Source: Pseudomonas sp. S30 (GTDB lineage Bacteria > Pseudomonadota > Gammaproteobacteria > Pseudomonadales > Pseudomonadaceae). Taken from it: a DNA stretch of 64,000 nucleotides. A program made the translations under genes and the position numbers. Location of the stretch: contig NZ_JACVTO010000003.1 of NCBI RefSeq assembly GCF_016518545.1, forward strand, positions 1 to 64,000, read 5' to 3'. Below, piece by piece: positions 19,761 to 27,476 of this stretch. A model generated the notes under the pieces. It was not told where the DNA came from. It saw only the letters and a list, made by a program, of their open reading frames with translations, and made no database searches. The first letter of the stretch is position 1. Every line of letters begins with the position of its first letter.

Positions 19761-21038
19761 TCAGCGCTCGATGATCGCCGTGATCCCCTGCCCGCCCGCT
19801 GCACAGATGGAAATCAGCGCCCGTCCCTTGCCGGCCGTGGCCAACAGCTTGGCGGTATTGGCCAGAATGCGCCCACCCGTGGCGGCGAACGGATGGCCGG
19901 CGGCCAGGGAGCTGCCCTTGACGTTGAGACGGTCGCGGTCGATCGCCCCCAGCGGCGCGTCGAGGCCCAGCACCTCGCGACAGTAGCCAGGGTCTTCCCA
20001 GGCTTTGAGCGTGCAGAGCACTTGCGCGGCGAAGGCTTCGTGGATCTCGTAGTAGTCGAAATCCTGCAAGGTCAGGCCATTGCGCGCCAGCAGGCGGGGT
20101 ACTGCGTGAACCGGAGCCATGAGCATTCCCTCGCGGCCCTTGACGAAATCTACCGCCGCCGTTTCGCCATCGACCAGGTAGGCGAGTACCGGCAGGCCAT
20201 GCTGCTCGGCCCAGGCCTCACTGCCGAGCAACACCAGGGCGGCGCCATCGGTCAGTGGCGTGGAGTTGCCGGCAGTCAAGGTGCCCTGGGCGCTCTTGTC
20301 GAACACTGGCTTGAGCCTGGCCAACTGCTCGGCGCTGAGCGCCGGGCGCAGCGTGTTATCGCGGGTCAGGCCCAGGAAATGGGTGAGCAGGTCGTCCTGC
20401 CACCCCTGTTCGTAGGCGGCGGCCAGATGGTGATGGCTGAGCAGTGCCAGCGCGTCCTGCTCGGCGCGTTCGATCTGCCAGGTGCGCGCCATGCGCTCGC
20501 AGTGCTCGCCCATGGACAGCCCGGTACGCGGCTCGCCATTGCGCGGAAACTCGGGCTTGAGGAACCCTGGACGCAACTTGAGCAGAGGCCTGAGGCGCTC
20601 GCCCAGGCTGCGCCCCCGGTTGGCCTGCAGCAGCACGCCACGCAGTCCTTCGTTGAGGGCGATCGGCGCGTCCGAGGTGGTGTCCACGCCACCGGCGATG
20701 CCGCTGTCGATCTGTCCCAGGGCGATCTTGTTGGCCACCAGCAAGGCCGCCTCCAGGCCAGTGCCGCAGGCCTGCTGGATGTCGTAGGCCGGGGTCTGCG
20801 GCGACAGCCGCGAGCCGAGCACGCATTCGCGCGTCAAGCTGAGGTCACGCGAATGCTTGAGCACCGCGCCAGCGACCACTTCGCCCAGGCGCAGCCCATG
20901 CAGACGGTAGCGCTCGACCAGCCCTTCGAGCGTGGCGGTGAGCATGGCCTGGTTGCTGGCCGTGGCGTAGGCGCCGTTGGAGCGGGCGAAGGGAATGCGA
21001 TTACCGCCCAGGATGGCGACTCGACGAGGTGACTGCAT
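19761..21038 (-). CDS. Acetyl-CoA acetyltransferase / 3-ketoacyl-CoA thiolase
   Basis: This 425-residue thiolase has the acylated cysteine in QQACGTGLEAALLV near residue 97, GNSTPLTDGAALV in the middle, the catalytic histidine in YEIHEAFAAQ, and the second cysteine in ICAAGGQG near the end. It condenses or cleaves acyl-CoA chains. The frame extends 14 codons upstream, but the ATG at 21038 with AGGAG gives the proper N-terminus RRVAILGGNRIPF. It diverges from a FabG-like reductase and a MaoC-type hydratase, so the three could form a small beta-oxidation or acyl-chain building route. The electron-accepting acyl-CoA dehydrogenase is not in the window. Confidence 0.9.
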   Translation of the reverse strand: MQSPRRVAILGGNRIPFARSNGAYATASNQAMLTATLEGLVERYRLHGLRLGEVVAGAVLKHSRDLSLTRECVLGSRLSPQTPAYDIQQACGTGLEAALLVANKIALGQIDSGIAGGVDTTSDAPIALNEGLRGVLLQANRGRSLGERLRPLLKLRPGFLKPEFPRNGEPRTGLSMGEHCERMARTWQIERAEQDALALLSHHHLAAAYEQGWQDDLLTHFLGLTRDNTLRPALSAEQLARLKPVFDKSAQGTLTAGNSTPLTDGAALVLLGSEAWAEQHGLPVLAYLVDGETAAVDFVKGREGMLMAPVHAVPRLLARNGLTLQDFDYYEIHEAFAAQVLCTLKAWEDPGYCREVLGLDAPLGAIDRDRLNVKGSSLAAGHPFAATGGRILANTAKLLATAGKGRALISICAAGGQGITAIIER

Positions 21039-21112
21039 GGGCGGGTTGCTCCTGAAACAATTGGATTCGATTTCACTCAAGCACCGCAGCGCGCGCCTTG
21101 GCCAGGTTATAG

Positions 21113-21147
21113 CCTAGGTGCTTTCGCAGGATTCGAACGCACCTAGG
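21113..21147. promoter_or_regulatory. 35-bp imperfect dyad between divergent thiolase and FabG-like genes
   Basis: Arms CCTAGGTGC (21113-21121) and GCACCTAGG (21139-21147) are perfect over 9 bp. Inside them a further TTCG/CGAA pair continues the symmetry after one mismatch, leaving a 7-nt centre. It lies in the 156-bp region shared by two divergent operons, where an operator is expected. It could also fold as a hairpin. Confidence 0.5.
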
Positions 21148-21194
21148 GCAAATAAGGTCCACACTTGACGCTTGCCTCCAGGGAGACCCACATC

Positions 21195-22547
21195 ATGAGC
21201 GACCGTTACCTCGGCTTCGCCAACTCCAACCTCGGCCGCCGCCTGGTCGACGCCCTCGGCCTGCCGCGCCCGGCTGCGCTGGAACGCTGGCAGGCCGGAC
21301 GCCTGCGCCCGGTGGAGGGCGCCCTGCTGATCGGCGGCGGCCCGTTGGCCAACCGGGTGGAGCGGGTATCCGCGGCGCTCACCGACGAGCGCTACAGTTG
21401 CCTCGGCGAGGGCCTGGAGTCGCCAGCCTGGGTCGCGGGGCTCGGTCCGAAACTCAAGGCGGTGGTGTTCGATGCCAGTGCCCTTTCGGACAGTCGATCC
21501 CTCGGGCAGTTGCGCGAGTTCTTCCAACCCGTGCTGCGCAGCCTGGCTCCTTGCGCCCATGTGGTGATTCTCGGCCGGCCGCCCGAGCAGCTCGACGACC
21601 CACAGGCCAGGGTGGCCCAGCGTGCCCTCGAAGGCTTCAGCCGCTCCCTGGCCAAGGAGCTGCGCAATGGCGCGACCGCACAGTTGCTATATGTGGCACC
21701 CGACGCAGAGGATCAGCTCGAAGGCGCCCTGCGTTTCTTTCTGTCGCCCAAGAGCGCCTTCGTTTCAGGCCAGGTCCTGCGCCTGCATGCGTGCGCCAGT
21801 TCGGTACAGGACTGGACCCGCCCGCTGGCAGGCAAACGCGCCCTGGTGACCGGTGCCGCACGCGGCATCGGCGCCGCCATTGCCGAGACGCTGGCCCGCG
21901 ACGGCGCCGAGGTGATCCTGCTGGACGTGCCGGCGGCGCGCCAGGACCTCGACGCGCTGGCCGGTCGTATCGGCGCACAGGCCCTGACGCTGGACATCTG
22001 CGCCAGCGACGCAGCGCAGCAGTTGCTCCAGGCGCTGCCCAACGGGCTGGACGTGCTGGTGCACAATGCCGGCATCACCCGCGACAAGACCCTGGCGAAC
22101 ATGACTCCCGACTACTGGGACGCGGTCATGGCCGTCAACCTGCAGGCGCCCCAGCTGCTGACCCAGGCGCTGCTCGACGCAGGGCACTTGCATCAGCATG
22201 CACGCGTCGTACTGCTGGCCTCGGTGAGCGGCATCGCGGGCAATCGCGGACAGTCCAACTATGCGGCGAGCAAGGCCGGGCTGATCGGCCTGGCCGAGGC
22301 CTGGGCGCCACGCTTGTCCGAGCAAGGCATCAGCATCAACGCCGTGGCCCCGGGCTTCATCGAAACGCACATGACCGCCGCAATGCCCATGGGCTTGCGC
22401 GAGGCTGGACGGCGCCTGAGTTCGCTGGGCCAGGGCGGCCGTGCGCAAGACGTGGCCGAGGCCGTGGCCTGGCTGTCCCAGCCTGGTAGCGGCGCGGTGA
22501 GCGGGCAGGTTTTGCGTGTGTGTGGACAGGCACTGATGGGGGCGTGA
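21195..22547 (+). CDS. High-molecular-weight FabG-type 3-oxoacyl-(ACP/CoA) reductase
   Basis: This 450-residue SDR is about 200 residues longer than housekeeping FabG (near 245). The C-terminal half is a full classical SDR: TGAARGIGAAIAETLARDG, the HNAGITRDKTLANM motif, SVSGIAGNRGQSNYAASKAG with serine, tyrosine and lysine, and APGFIETHM. The N-terminal 200 residues look like a second, degenerate Rossmann domain lacking the glycine motif, as in the HMw FabG family (mycobacterial FabG4), which can reduce acetoacetyl-CoA with NADH. GGGAG precedes the ATG. It is separated from the MaoC gene by 2 bp and diverges from the thiolase, which supports a joint role in acyl-CoA metabolism. Confidence 0.88.
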   Translation: MSDRYLGFANSNLGRRLVDALGLPRPAALERWQAGRLRPVEGALLIGGGPLANRVERVSAALTDERYSCLGEGLESPAWVAGLGPKLKAVVFDASALSDSRSLGQLREFFQPVLRSLAPCAHVVILGRPPEQLDDPQARVAQRALEGFSRSLAKELRNGATAQLLYVAPDAEDQLEGALRFFLSPKSAFVSGQVLRLHACASSVQDWTRPLAGKRALVTGAARGIGAAIAETLARDGAEVILLDVPAARQDLDALAGRIGAQALTLDICASDAAQQLLQALPNGLDVLVHNAGITRDKTLANMTPDYWDAVMAVNLQAPQLLTQALLDAGHLHQHARVVLLASVSGIAGNRGQSNYAASKAGLIGLAEAWAPRLSEQGISINAVAPGFIETHMTAAMPMGLREAGRRLSSLGQGGRAQDVAEAVAWLSQPGSGAVSGQVLRVCGQALMGA

Positions 22548-22549
22548 AC

Positions 22550-23407
22550 ATGAACCGAAGCTGGCTCGATCTGCATGCCCCGCAAGGGCGCAGCGGCCTG
22601 TATCTCAAGGCGCTGGGCAAACGCGCGATCAGCGGCAGGCAACTGCCCGACCGCGGCCTGCGCTGCTTCCTGCGCGTGGACCCGAAGAACCTGGCGCAGT
22701 ACCGAAATCTCTGCCGCTTCAGCGACGAGGGCCGCCTGCCGCCCACTTATCCACATGTCATGGCGTTCAACCTCCAGTTGCAGTTGCTGACCGCAGCGGA
22801 CTTTCCGTTTCCCCTGCTCGGGCTGGTGCACCTGCATAACGAGATCGAAGTGCGTCGCCCTCTGGGCGCTATCGAAGGGCTGCGCTTTGCGGTGTACGCC
22901 GACAACCTGCAGGCCCACGCCAAGGGCGGCACCTTCGATCTGATCACCGAAGCGCAAGACGGCCTGGGCCTGCTCTGGCGCGAGACCAGTCGGATGCTGG
23001 TCAAGGGACTGAAGCTCGACGTCCCCCAGGCAGCGTCTGCGGCGTTCCCTACCCGCCAAGACTTGCCGGAGGTCACCCGCTGGTACGCGGACGCCGATAT
23101 CGGTCGGCGCTACGCGAGGATCTGCGGCGACTACAACCCTATTCACCTGAGTGCAGCCAGTGCGCGGCTGTTCGGCTTTCCCAAGGCGATCGCCCATGGC
23201 CTGTGGAGCAAGGCGATGGCCCTGGCCAAGCTGCGCGGGCACCTGCCGGTCGCCGGCTACGCCTTCGCGGTCGACTTCCACAAACCGGTGCGCCTGCCGT
23301 CGCAGGTACTGTTGGCCGCCAGTGCCGCGGGGCCGCAGGGGCAACTGATACTCCGTGCACAGGGGGCCGACCTGCTGCACATGACCGGCCACTGGAGAGC
23401 CCTCTAG
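22550..23407 (+). CDS. MaoC-like (R)-specific acyl-CoA dehydratase/hydratase
   Basis: This 285-residue protein has the hydratase-2 motif in the C-terminal half: YARICGDYNPIHLSAASARL followed by GFPKAIAHGLW supplies the catalytic aspartate and histidine. The N-terminal half is a second hot-dog-like fold without the motif, as in double-hot-dog hydratases. It would interconvert enoyl- and (R)-3-hydroxyacyl-CoA, linking to the FabG-like reductase encoded 2 bp upstream. The ATG at 22550 has a G-rich ribosome binding site inside the end of the reductase gene, implying coupled translation. Confidence 0.88.
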   Translation: MNRSWLDLHAPQGRSGLYLKALGKRAISGRQLPDRGLRCFLRVDPKNLAQYRNLCRFSDEGRLPPTYPHVMAFNLQLQLLTAADFPFPLLGLVHLHNEIEVRRPLGAIEGLRFAVYADNLQAHAKGGTFDLITEAQDGLGLLWRETSRMLVKGLKLDVPQAASAAFPTRQDLPEVTRWYADADIGRRYARICGDYNPIHLSAASARLFGFPKAIAHGLWSKAMALAKLRGHLPVAGYAFAVDFHKPVRLPSQVLLAASAAGPQGQLILRAQGADLLHMTGHWRAL

Positions 23408-23474
23408 CACGCTCGCAATTCACTTGCTTTGCTCTCTGGCCCGTCCGAAGCTATGGGCCAGAAGGAGAGCCTCG

Positions 23475-23780
23475 ATGAATCTGCAAGAACTCACGGCGCG
23501 TCTGCACCGTATCCGCGACGACAACGACTGGCGCGGCTTCCACAGCCCGAAGAACCTGGCCATGGCCGCCAGCGTGGAGATGGCCGAGCTGGTGGAAATC
23601 TTCCAGTGGCTGACCGAAGCGCAGTCGCGCCAGCTGTCACCGGAACAACTCGAACATGTCGGCCAGGAGGTCGGCGATGTGGTGCTGTACCTGCTGCTGC
23701 TGTGCAGCGAGCTCGGGCTGGACATGGACGCGGTGGTCCGCGCCAAGCTGGCCCACAGCGAAAGGCGCTTCGCCCGATGA
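23475..23780 (+). CDS. MazG-like nucleotide pyrophosphohydrolase
   Basis: This 101-residue all-alpha NTP pyrophosphohydrolase has magnesium-binding motifs EMAELVEIFQW (about residues 36-46) and EVGDVVLYLLLL (about 66-77), with the family lead-in RDDNDWRGFHSPKNLAMA. It resembles the RS21-C6/dCTPase type, which hydrolyses non-canonical or surplus nucleoside triphosphates to monophosphates. The ATG at 23475 follows GAAGGAG. Its TGA overlaps the cmoM ATG by 4 bp, so both are co-translated. Substrate preference cannot be read here. Confidence 0.88.
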   Translation: MNLQELTARLHRIRDDNDWRGFHSPKNLAMAASVEMAELVEIFQWLTEAQSRQLSPEQLEHVGQEVGDVVLYLLLLCSELGLDMDAVVRAKLAHSERRFAR

Positions 23781-24526
23781 ACGATCGGCATTTCGATGAG
23801 CTGGCCAGCCGCTTCGCGGAGAAGATCTATGGCGGCGCCAAGGGCGCGATCCGCCTCGCCGTGCTGCAGGCCGACCTGGCCGAAGCCCTGCCCCAGCGAC
23901 CGCTGCGCATCCTCGACGTCGGCGCAGGCCTGGGCCACATGGGGTTGTGGCTGGCCCAGCGCGGCCATCAGCTGACCCTGGCCGAGCCTGCCGCGCCCAT
24001 GCTCGACGGCGCCCGGCAACGCTTCGCCGAGGCCGGACAGACAGCGACCTTCGTGCAGGCGCCCTGGCAGGATCTGTGCGGCCAGCTCGACGCGCCGTTC
24101 GACGTGGTGGTGTGTCACGCCGTGCTGGAGTGGCTGGCCGAACCCCATAGCATTCTGCCCACGCTACACCGCTTGACCGCTGCCGATGGCTGGTTGTCCC
24201 TGGCGTTCTACAATCGTGACGCGCTGGTGTACCGCAACTTGCTCAAGGGGCACTTGCGCAAACTGCGCAGCGACCGGCTGGCAGGCGAAAAGCACAGCCT
24301 GACGCCACAGATGCCCCTGGACCCGCGCGAATTGCGCGCGCAACTCCAACCGCAGTGGCAGGTCGAAGCAGAGAGTGGCGTCAGGGTTTTCCACGACTAC
24401 ATGCCCCGGGAATTCCAGGCCAAGGCGGCATTGCACGATCTGCTGGAAATGGAGCTCGCCCACCGCCGGCACCCGACCTTCGCCGGGCTCGGCCGCTACC
24501 TGCACTGGATCTGTCGTCCACGTTGA
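23777..24526 (+). CDS. cmoM: tRNA 5-carboxymethoxyuridine methyltransferase
   Basis: This 249-residue class I SAM methyltransferase has motif [20 protein letters not shown] near residue 47 and post-motif [13 protein letters not shown] near residue 112. The C-terminal signature [18 protein letters not shown] and [13 protein letters not shown] are characteristic of CmoM (formerly SmtA), which methylates cmo5U34 in wobble positions of several tRNAs. The start overlaps the MazG-like stop codon (ATGA). Two lipoprotein genes follow closely on the same strand. Confidence 0.9.
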   Translation: MNDRHFDELASRFAEKIYGGAKGAIRLAVLQADLAEALPQRPLRILDVGAGLGHMGLWLAQRGHQLTLAEPAAPMLDGARQRFAEAGQTATFVQAPWQDLCGQLDAPFDVVVCHAVLEWLAEPHSILPTLHRLTAADGWLSLAFYNRDALVYRNLLKGHLRKLRSDRLAGEKHSLTPQMPLDPRELRAQLQPQWQVEAESGVRVFHDYMPREFQAKAALHDLLEMELAHRRHPTFAGLGRYLHWICRPR

Positions 24527-24548
24527 TGCCGCTCGGGAGGAGGAGCAC

Positions 24549-25169
24549 ATGCCATACCGTCCGTTGTGCCTGGTCTGGCTCTGCGTAGCCCTGGTGGGCT
24601 GCCAGAGTCGCAATCCCTACGTCGCCAGTTCGCTGCCGCTACCGCCGGCACCGCCCCAAGCGGCGCGCACCTTCGACGCCAGCGCCTATCCCACCCCGGC
24701 ACGCGACTATGGCCGCTATCGCAGCTGGAGCTGGCGCAACGGCCAGCTGCCCGGCGGTTTCGCCAATGCCGATCCGGCGCAACTGGCCGATGCCATCAGC
24801 GGTGTACTGGACCAGCACGGCCTGCGCCCGGCCCATGGCACCACCGGCGACCTGCTGGTGAGCGCCGACCTGCGCCTGGAGAAGCGGCTGCGGCAGGCAC
24901 GCGACTACGACTATGACCCCTACCCCTACGGTGCAATCGGCTATGGCGGCTATCGCAACGGCTACGGCGGCTACGGCAGCGTACCGATCGTGCGTACCTA
25001 CCAGGTGGACGTGATGGTGGTGCGCATCGATCTGTTCGATGCTCGCAGTGGCCAGGCCGTGTGGAGCGCCAGCGCGGAAAGCGGCAGCGATCGCGGCTCG
25101 CCGCGCGAACGTGAAGACGCACTGCGCGAGGCTGCAAGCAAGGCCCTCAGCGGTTACCCGCCGCGTTAA
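24549..25169 (+). CDS. DUF4136 lipoprotein with a Tyr/Gly-rich loop
   Basis: This 206-residue protein has a lipoprotein signal peptide: [13 protein letters not shown] with lipidated cysteine at residue 18. The mature domain begins with a proline-rich linker, then [18 protein letters not shown], the pattern of DUF4136. A tyrosine- and glycine-rich loop (about residues 118-140, repeated GYGGY and YGGYG units) interrupts the domain. It ends with [10 protein letters not shown] and a C-terminal YPPR. It is paralogous to the next gene and likely anchored in the outer membrane. GGAGGAGG precedes the ATG. Function of the family is unknown. Confidence 0.85.
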   Translation: MPYRPLCLVWLCVALVGCQSRNPYVASSLPLPPAPPQAARTFDASAYPTPARDYGRYRSWSWRNGQLPGGFANADPAQLADAISGVLDQHGLRPAHGTTGDLLVSADLRLEKRLRQARDYDYDPYPYGAIGYGGYRNGYGGYGSVPIVRTYQVDVMVVRIDLFDARSGQAVWSASAESGSDRGSPREREDALREAASKALSGYPPR

Positions 25170-25188
25170 TCCCCCAGGAGCATCGATC

Positions 25189-25749
25189 ATGATCCGTCGC
25201 CTCGTGGTGTTGTCATTGGCACTGTTGCTGACCGCTTGCGCCAGCAACCAGGTTACCCAGGATTTCGATGCCGGCCGCGACTTCGCCGGCTATCGCAGTT
25301 GGAGCTGGCAGGAGCCGGCGCTGCAGTACCGACCGGAGGATCCGCGGATCAAGAGCGACCTCACCGAGCAGCGCGTGCGTCAGGCAGTCGCCGCCCAGCT
25401 CGACCAGCGTGGCCTGAGACCTGTCGCGGGAGGCGCCCCTGCAGACCTCAAGGTTCGCGTGTACCTGATCGTCGAAGATCGCCAGCAACAGGTCACCATC
25501 CCTTACGGCGGGGCCTGGGGTGGCGCCTGGGGCCCGTACTGGGGTGGGCCGATGTACAACGAGACGCGCAGCGTGGACTACAAGGTAGGGACCCTGCAGA
25601 TCGATCTGCTCGATGGCCGTGACGGCAAGCTGGTGTGGCGTGCAAGCGCCGAACATGCCATTGACGACTACCCAGCGACCCCGCAGGCGCGTACCACGGC
25701 GATCCAGAAAACCGTGGCGCAGCTACTGTCCCACTACCCGCCTCGCTGA
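25189..25749 (+). CDS. DUF4136 lipoprotein, paralogue of the preceding gene
   Basis: This 186-residue protein has signal peptide LVVLSLALLLTAC with lipidated cysteine at residue 17. The DUF4136 pattern FAGYRSWSWQEPAL matches the same block in the upstream gene, as do the middle QLDQRGLRP and the end LLSHYPPR. A glycine/tryptophan-rich loop (GGAWGGAWGPYWGGP) replaces the Tyr/Gly loop of its neighbour. The 19-bp gap and CAGGAG ribosome binding site suggest co-transcription. A tandem duplication with divergence of the loop is the simplest history. Confidence 0.87.
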   Translation: MIRRLVVLSLALLLTACASNQVTQDFDAGRDFAGYRSWSWQEPALQYRPEDPRIKSDLTEQRVRQAVAAQLDQRGLRPVAGGAPADLKVRVYLIVEDRQQQVTIPYGGAWGGAWGPYWGGPMYNETRSVDYKVGTLQIDLLDGRDGKLVWRASAEHAIDDYPATPQARTTAIQKTVAQLLSHYPPR

Positions 25750-25939
25750 GCGCTGACCAGTCTATCCGGCAAGATGCCACTATTCTGACTACACTGGACT
25801 GAAACCGTCATGAGGGCGACGTGACCTGTTGAGCTCGTCCTCGGGCAAGCAGAATGGACAGCGCGTACGCCCGCCGTCCAACGATGAATCTCCTGTAATG
25901 GCAGGATTCGTTTCACAAAGATGGATGGCCATTTGCCCG

Positions 25940-26410
25940 ATGCACAGCATTGTTCTCTTGATGTGGCTAGCGTTGTGCACCGAACAAGAGGTTCGCGAAC
26001 GACAGATTTCCAACCGCCTCACACTTGGCGCGGCGGTTTGCGCACTGATCTGGCTGTTCGCCACAGGTCATAGCTGGATGGGCGCTGATCCGGTTGATGC
26101 CGGCTGGGCGCTGGCGATCGTCATGTTGCTGACCCTGCCGGGCTACTGGTCGGGCCGGTTCGGCGCCACCGACGTCAAGCTGCTCGGCGCGCTGGCCCTG
26201 ACCACCGGCTACGTGCACATGCTGGGCACCTTCATCGGCGCCGGTGTGGTGCTGCTGATCTGGCTGATATGCCGCCGTCGCCTGTGGCGCTCGTCCAACC
26301 CGAAACTCAGGAGGGTGCTGCGAGGCCTGACCGAACAGGTGGGTGACCATCAGCCCCTGGCCCCATTCGTGCTGGGCGGCGCGCTCCTGACCTTTGCATG
26401 GATCCAATAA
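25940..26410 (+). CDS. FppA/TadV-type A24 prepilin peptidase, first catalytic aspartate replaced by glutamate
   Basis: This 156-residue membrane protein has about five helices. The second catalytic motif of A24 aspartyl peptidases is seen in FGATDVKLLG with D78. The first motif, normally D-x-R-x-R-x-I-x-N, reads EVRERQISN here, so residue 17 is Glu instead of Asp. FppA-like peptidases cleave Flp-type pilin precursors. A PprB-like regulator follows 43 bp downstream, the same pairing as fppA-pprB of P. aeruginosa. No flp, rcp or tad genes lie in the window. The start is uncertain: ATGs at 25898 and 25925 are also in frame and no strong ribosome binding site is seen. Confidence 0.72.
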   Translation: MHSIVLLMWLALCTEQEVRERQISNRLTLGAAVCALIWLFATGHSWMGADPVDAGWALAIVMLLTLPGYWSGRFGATDVKLLGALALTTGYVHMLGTFIGAGVVLLIWLICRRRLWRSSNPKLRRVLRGLTEQVGDHQPLAPFVLGGALLTFAWIQ

Positions 26411-26453
26411 ATGACCCTGCGGTCCAAGTCACAGTGACAGGGATACGCTGAAT

Positions 26454-27299
26454 ATGCAGGATCTGCACGTGTATCGGCCGGTTTGGCCACGGAGCATTAC
26501 CCGTACCGACAGGGAGTTGAGCGTGAACAAAGGTGCAAGTGAAACAAAGGTGCTGATCGTGGACGATCAGCCAATGATCGTCGAACAGCTCTGCGACTAT
26601 TTCGAAGGCGAAGGCTACGGCTGCGTTCCGGCTCATTGCGCGGCCGAGGCCATCGAGTGCTACCAGGCCGATGAATCCATCGGGTTGGTGGTCTGCGACC
26701 TGCGCATGCCCGGCCAGGATGGCATCGAGCTGATGCGCGCCTTGAAAGCACTGAGCGGCGAGCAGCGGATGTTCGAGGCGATCATGCTGACTGGACATGC
26801 CGACAAGCAGGATGTGATTCGCGCGCTGCGCGAGGGCTTCTCCGACTATTATCAGAAGCCCATGAACCCGGCCGAATTACTCGAGGGGCTGCGGCGCCGC
26901 GAGCAGGCCCTGCAGGAACGTCGCAACGGCGTCCAGCAACTGGGCACGCTTAACCAGCGCCTGCAGGAATTGGCCGAATCCATCGACACCCTGTATCAGG
27001 ATCTTGAGAAAGCCCGTGGCCAGGGCGTTCACCGCCGTGCCGACGATGTCGAGGAACCGATGAGCGAGCTGCCACCCTCGTTCGAGAAGCTCTCGCCGCG
27101 CCAGCTCGAAGTGGCCAGACTGGTGAGCCAGGGCAAGACCAACTACCAGATCGCCTGCGAGCTGGGCATCACCGAGAACACGGTGAAGCTCTACGTTTCC
27201 CAGGTCCTGCGCCTCACTCGGTTGCACAATCGAACTCAGCTCGCCCTGGCCCTGGCGCCTAGTAACTCGCCCGTGAACCAGCGCTTCACCGCGCATTGA
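26454..27299 (+). CDS. PprB-like response regulator (REC plus LuxR-type HTH)
   Basis: This 281-residue protein has a receiver domain from about residue 31 to 150. The acidic pair is in VLIVDDQP, the phosphorylated aspartate is D82 in VVCDLRMPGQDG, the switch threonine in IMLTGHAD, and lysine in YYQKPMNP. A coiled linker follows, and a LuxR/NarL helix-turn-helix lies near residues 210-255 (LSPRQLEVARLVSQGKTNYQ, then IACELGITENTVKLYV). A GTG at 26523 with GGGAG is an equally good start and would give 258 residues. In P. aeruginosa PprB drives Flp pili and adhesin genes; here its peptidase neighbour supports the homology, but targets must be elsewhere. Confidence 0.75.
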   Translation: MQDLHVYRPVWPRSITRTDRELSVNKGASETKVLIVDDQPMIVEQLCDYFEGEGYGCVPAHCAAEAIECYQADESIGLVVCDLRMPGQDGIELMRALKALSGEQRMFEAIMLTGHADKQDVIRALREGFSDYYQKPMNPAELLEGLRRREQALQERRNGVQQLGTLNQRLQELAESIDTLYQDLEKARGQGVHRRADDVEEPMSELPPSFEKLSPRQLEVARLVSQGKTNYQIACELGITENTVKLYVSQVLRLTRLHNRTQLALALAPSNSPVNQRFTAH

Positions 27300-27309
27300 C
27301 GGCTGGCCA

Positions 27310-27447
27310 ATGGATGAGGCAACGGGGCGATGCAGGTTCGGTATCGATCCGATCCAGCGCCTGCGCGACCACACCGCGCGTCAGCATCTGCCGGTGATCG
27401 TCATGTCTGGAGACCCTAAACACCCTGTTTCCCAGGGCTTGCGCATA
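27310..27447 (+). pseudogene. Possible remnant of a receiver domain
   Basis: The 177-bp gap after the PprB-like gene contains a short frame reading IQRLRDHTARQHLPVIVMSG followed by DPKHPVSQGL. This is the alpha-3/beta-4 part of a receiver domain, with the switch serine in VIVMSGD. Nothing before or after matches, so it looks like a leftover of a deleted response regulator or hybrid kinase. Chance resemblance in a GC-rich frame remains possible. Confidence 0.4.
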
Positions 27448-27476
27448 CGCCGGCCGGCGCTGACGATGAAGGGGCG

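Noticed and set aside
21131..21140. CRISPR or IS-like repeats anywhere in the window
   Set aside because: No regularly spaced repeats, transposase frames or terminal inverted repeats were found; this dyad is a single copy.
21122..21145. TTCGAATCC-like sequence on the minus strand resembling a tRNA T-arm or an attachment site
   Set aside because: No matching acceptor, D or anticodon stems and no CCA end around it; the similarity is explained by the larger dyad.
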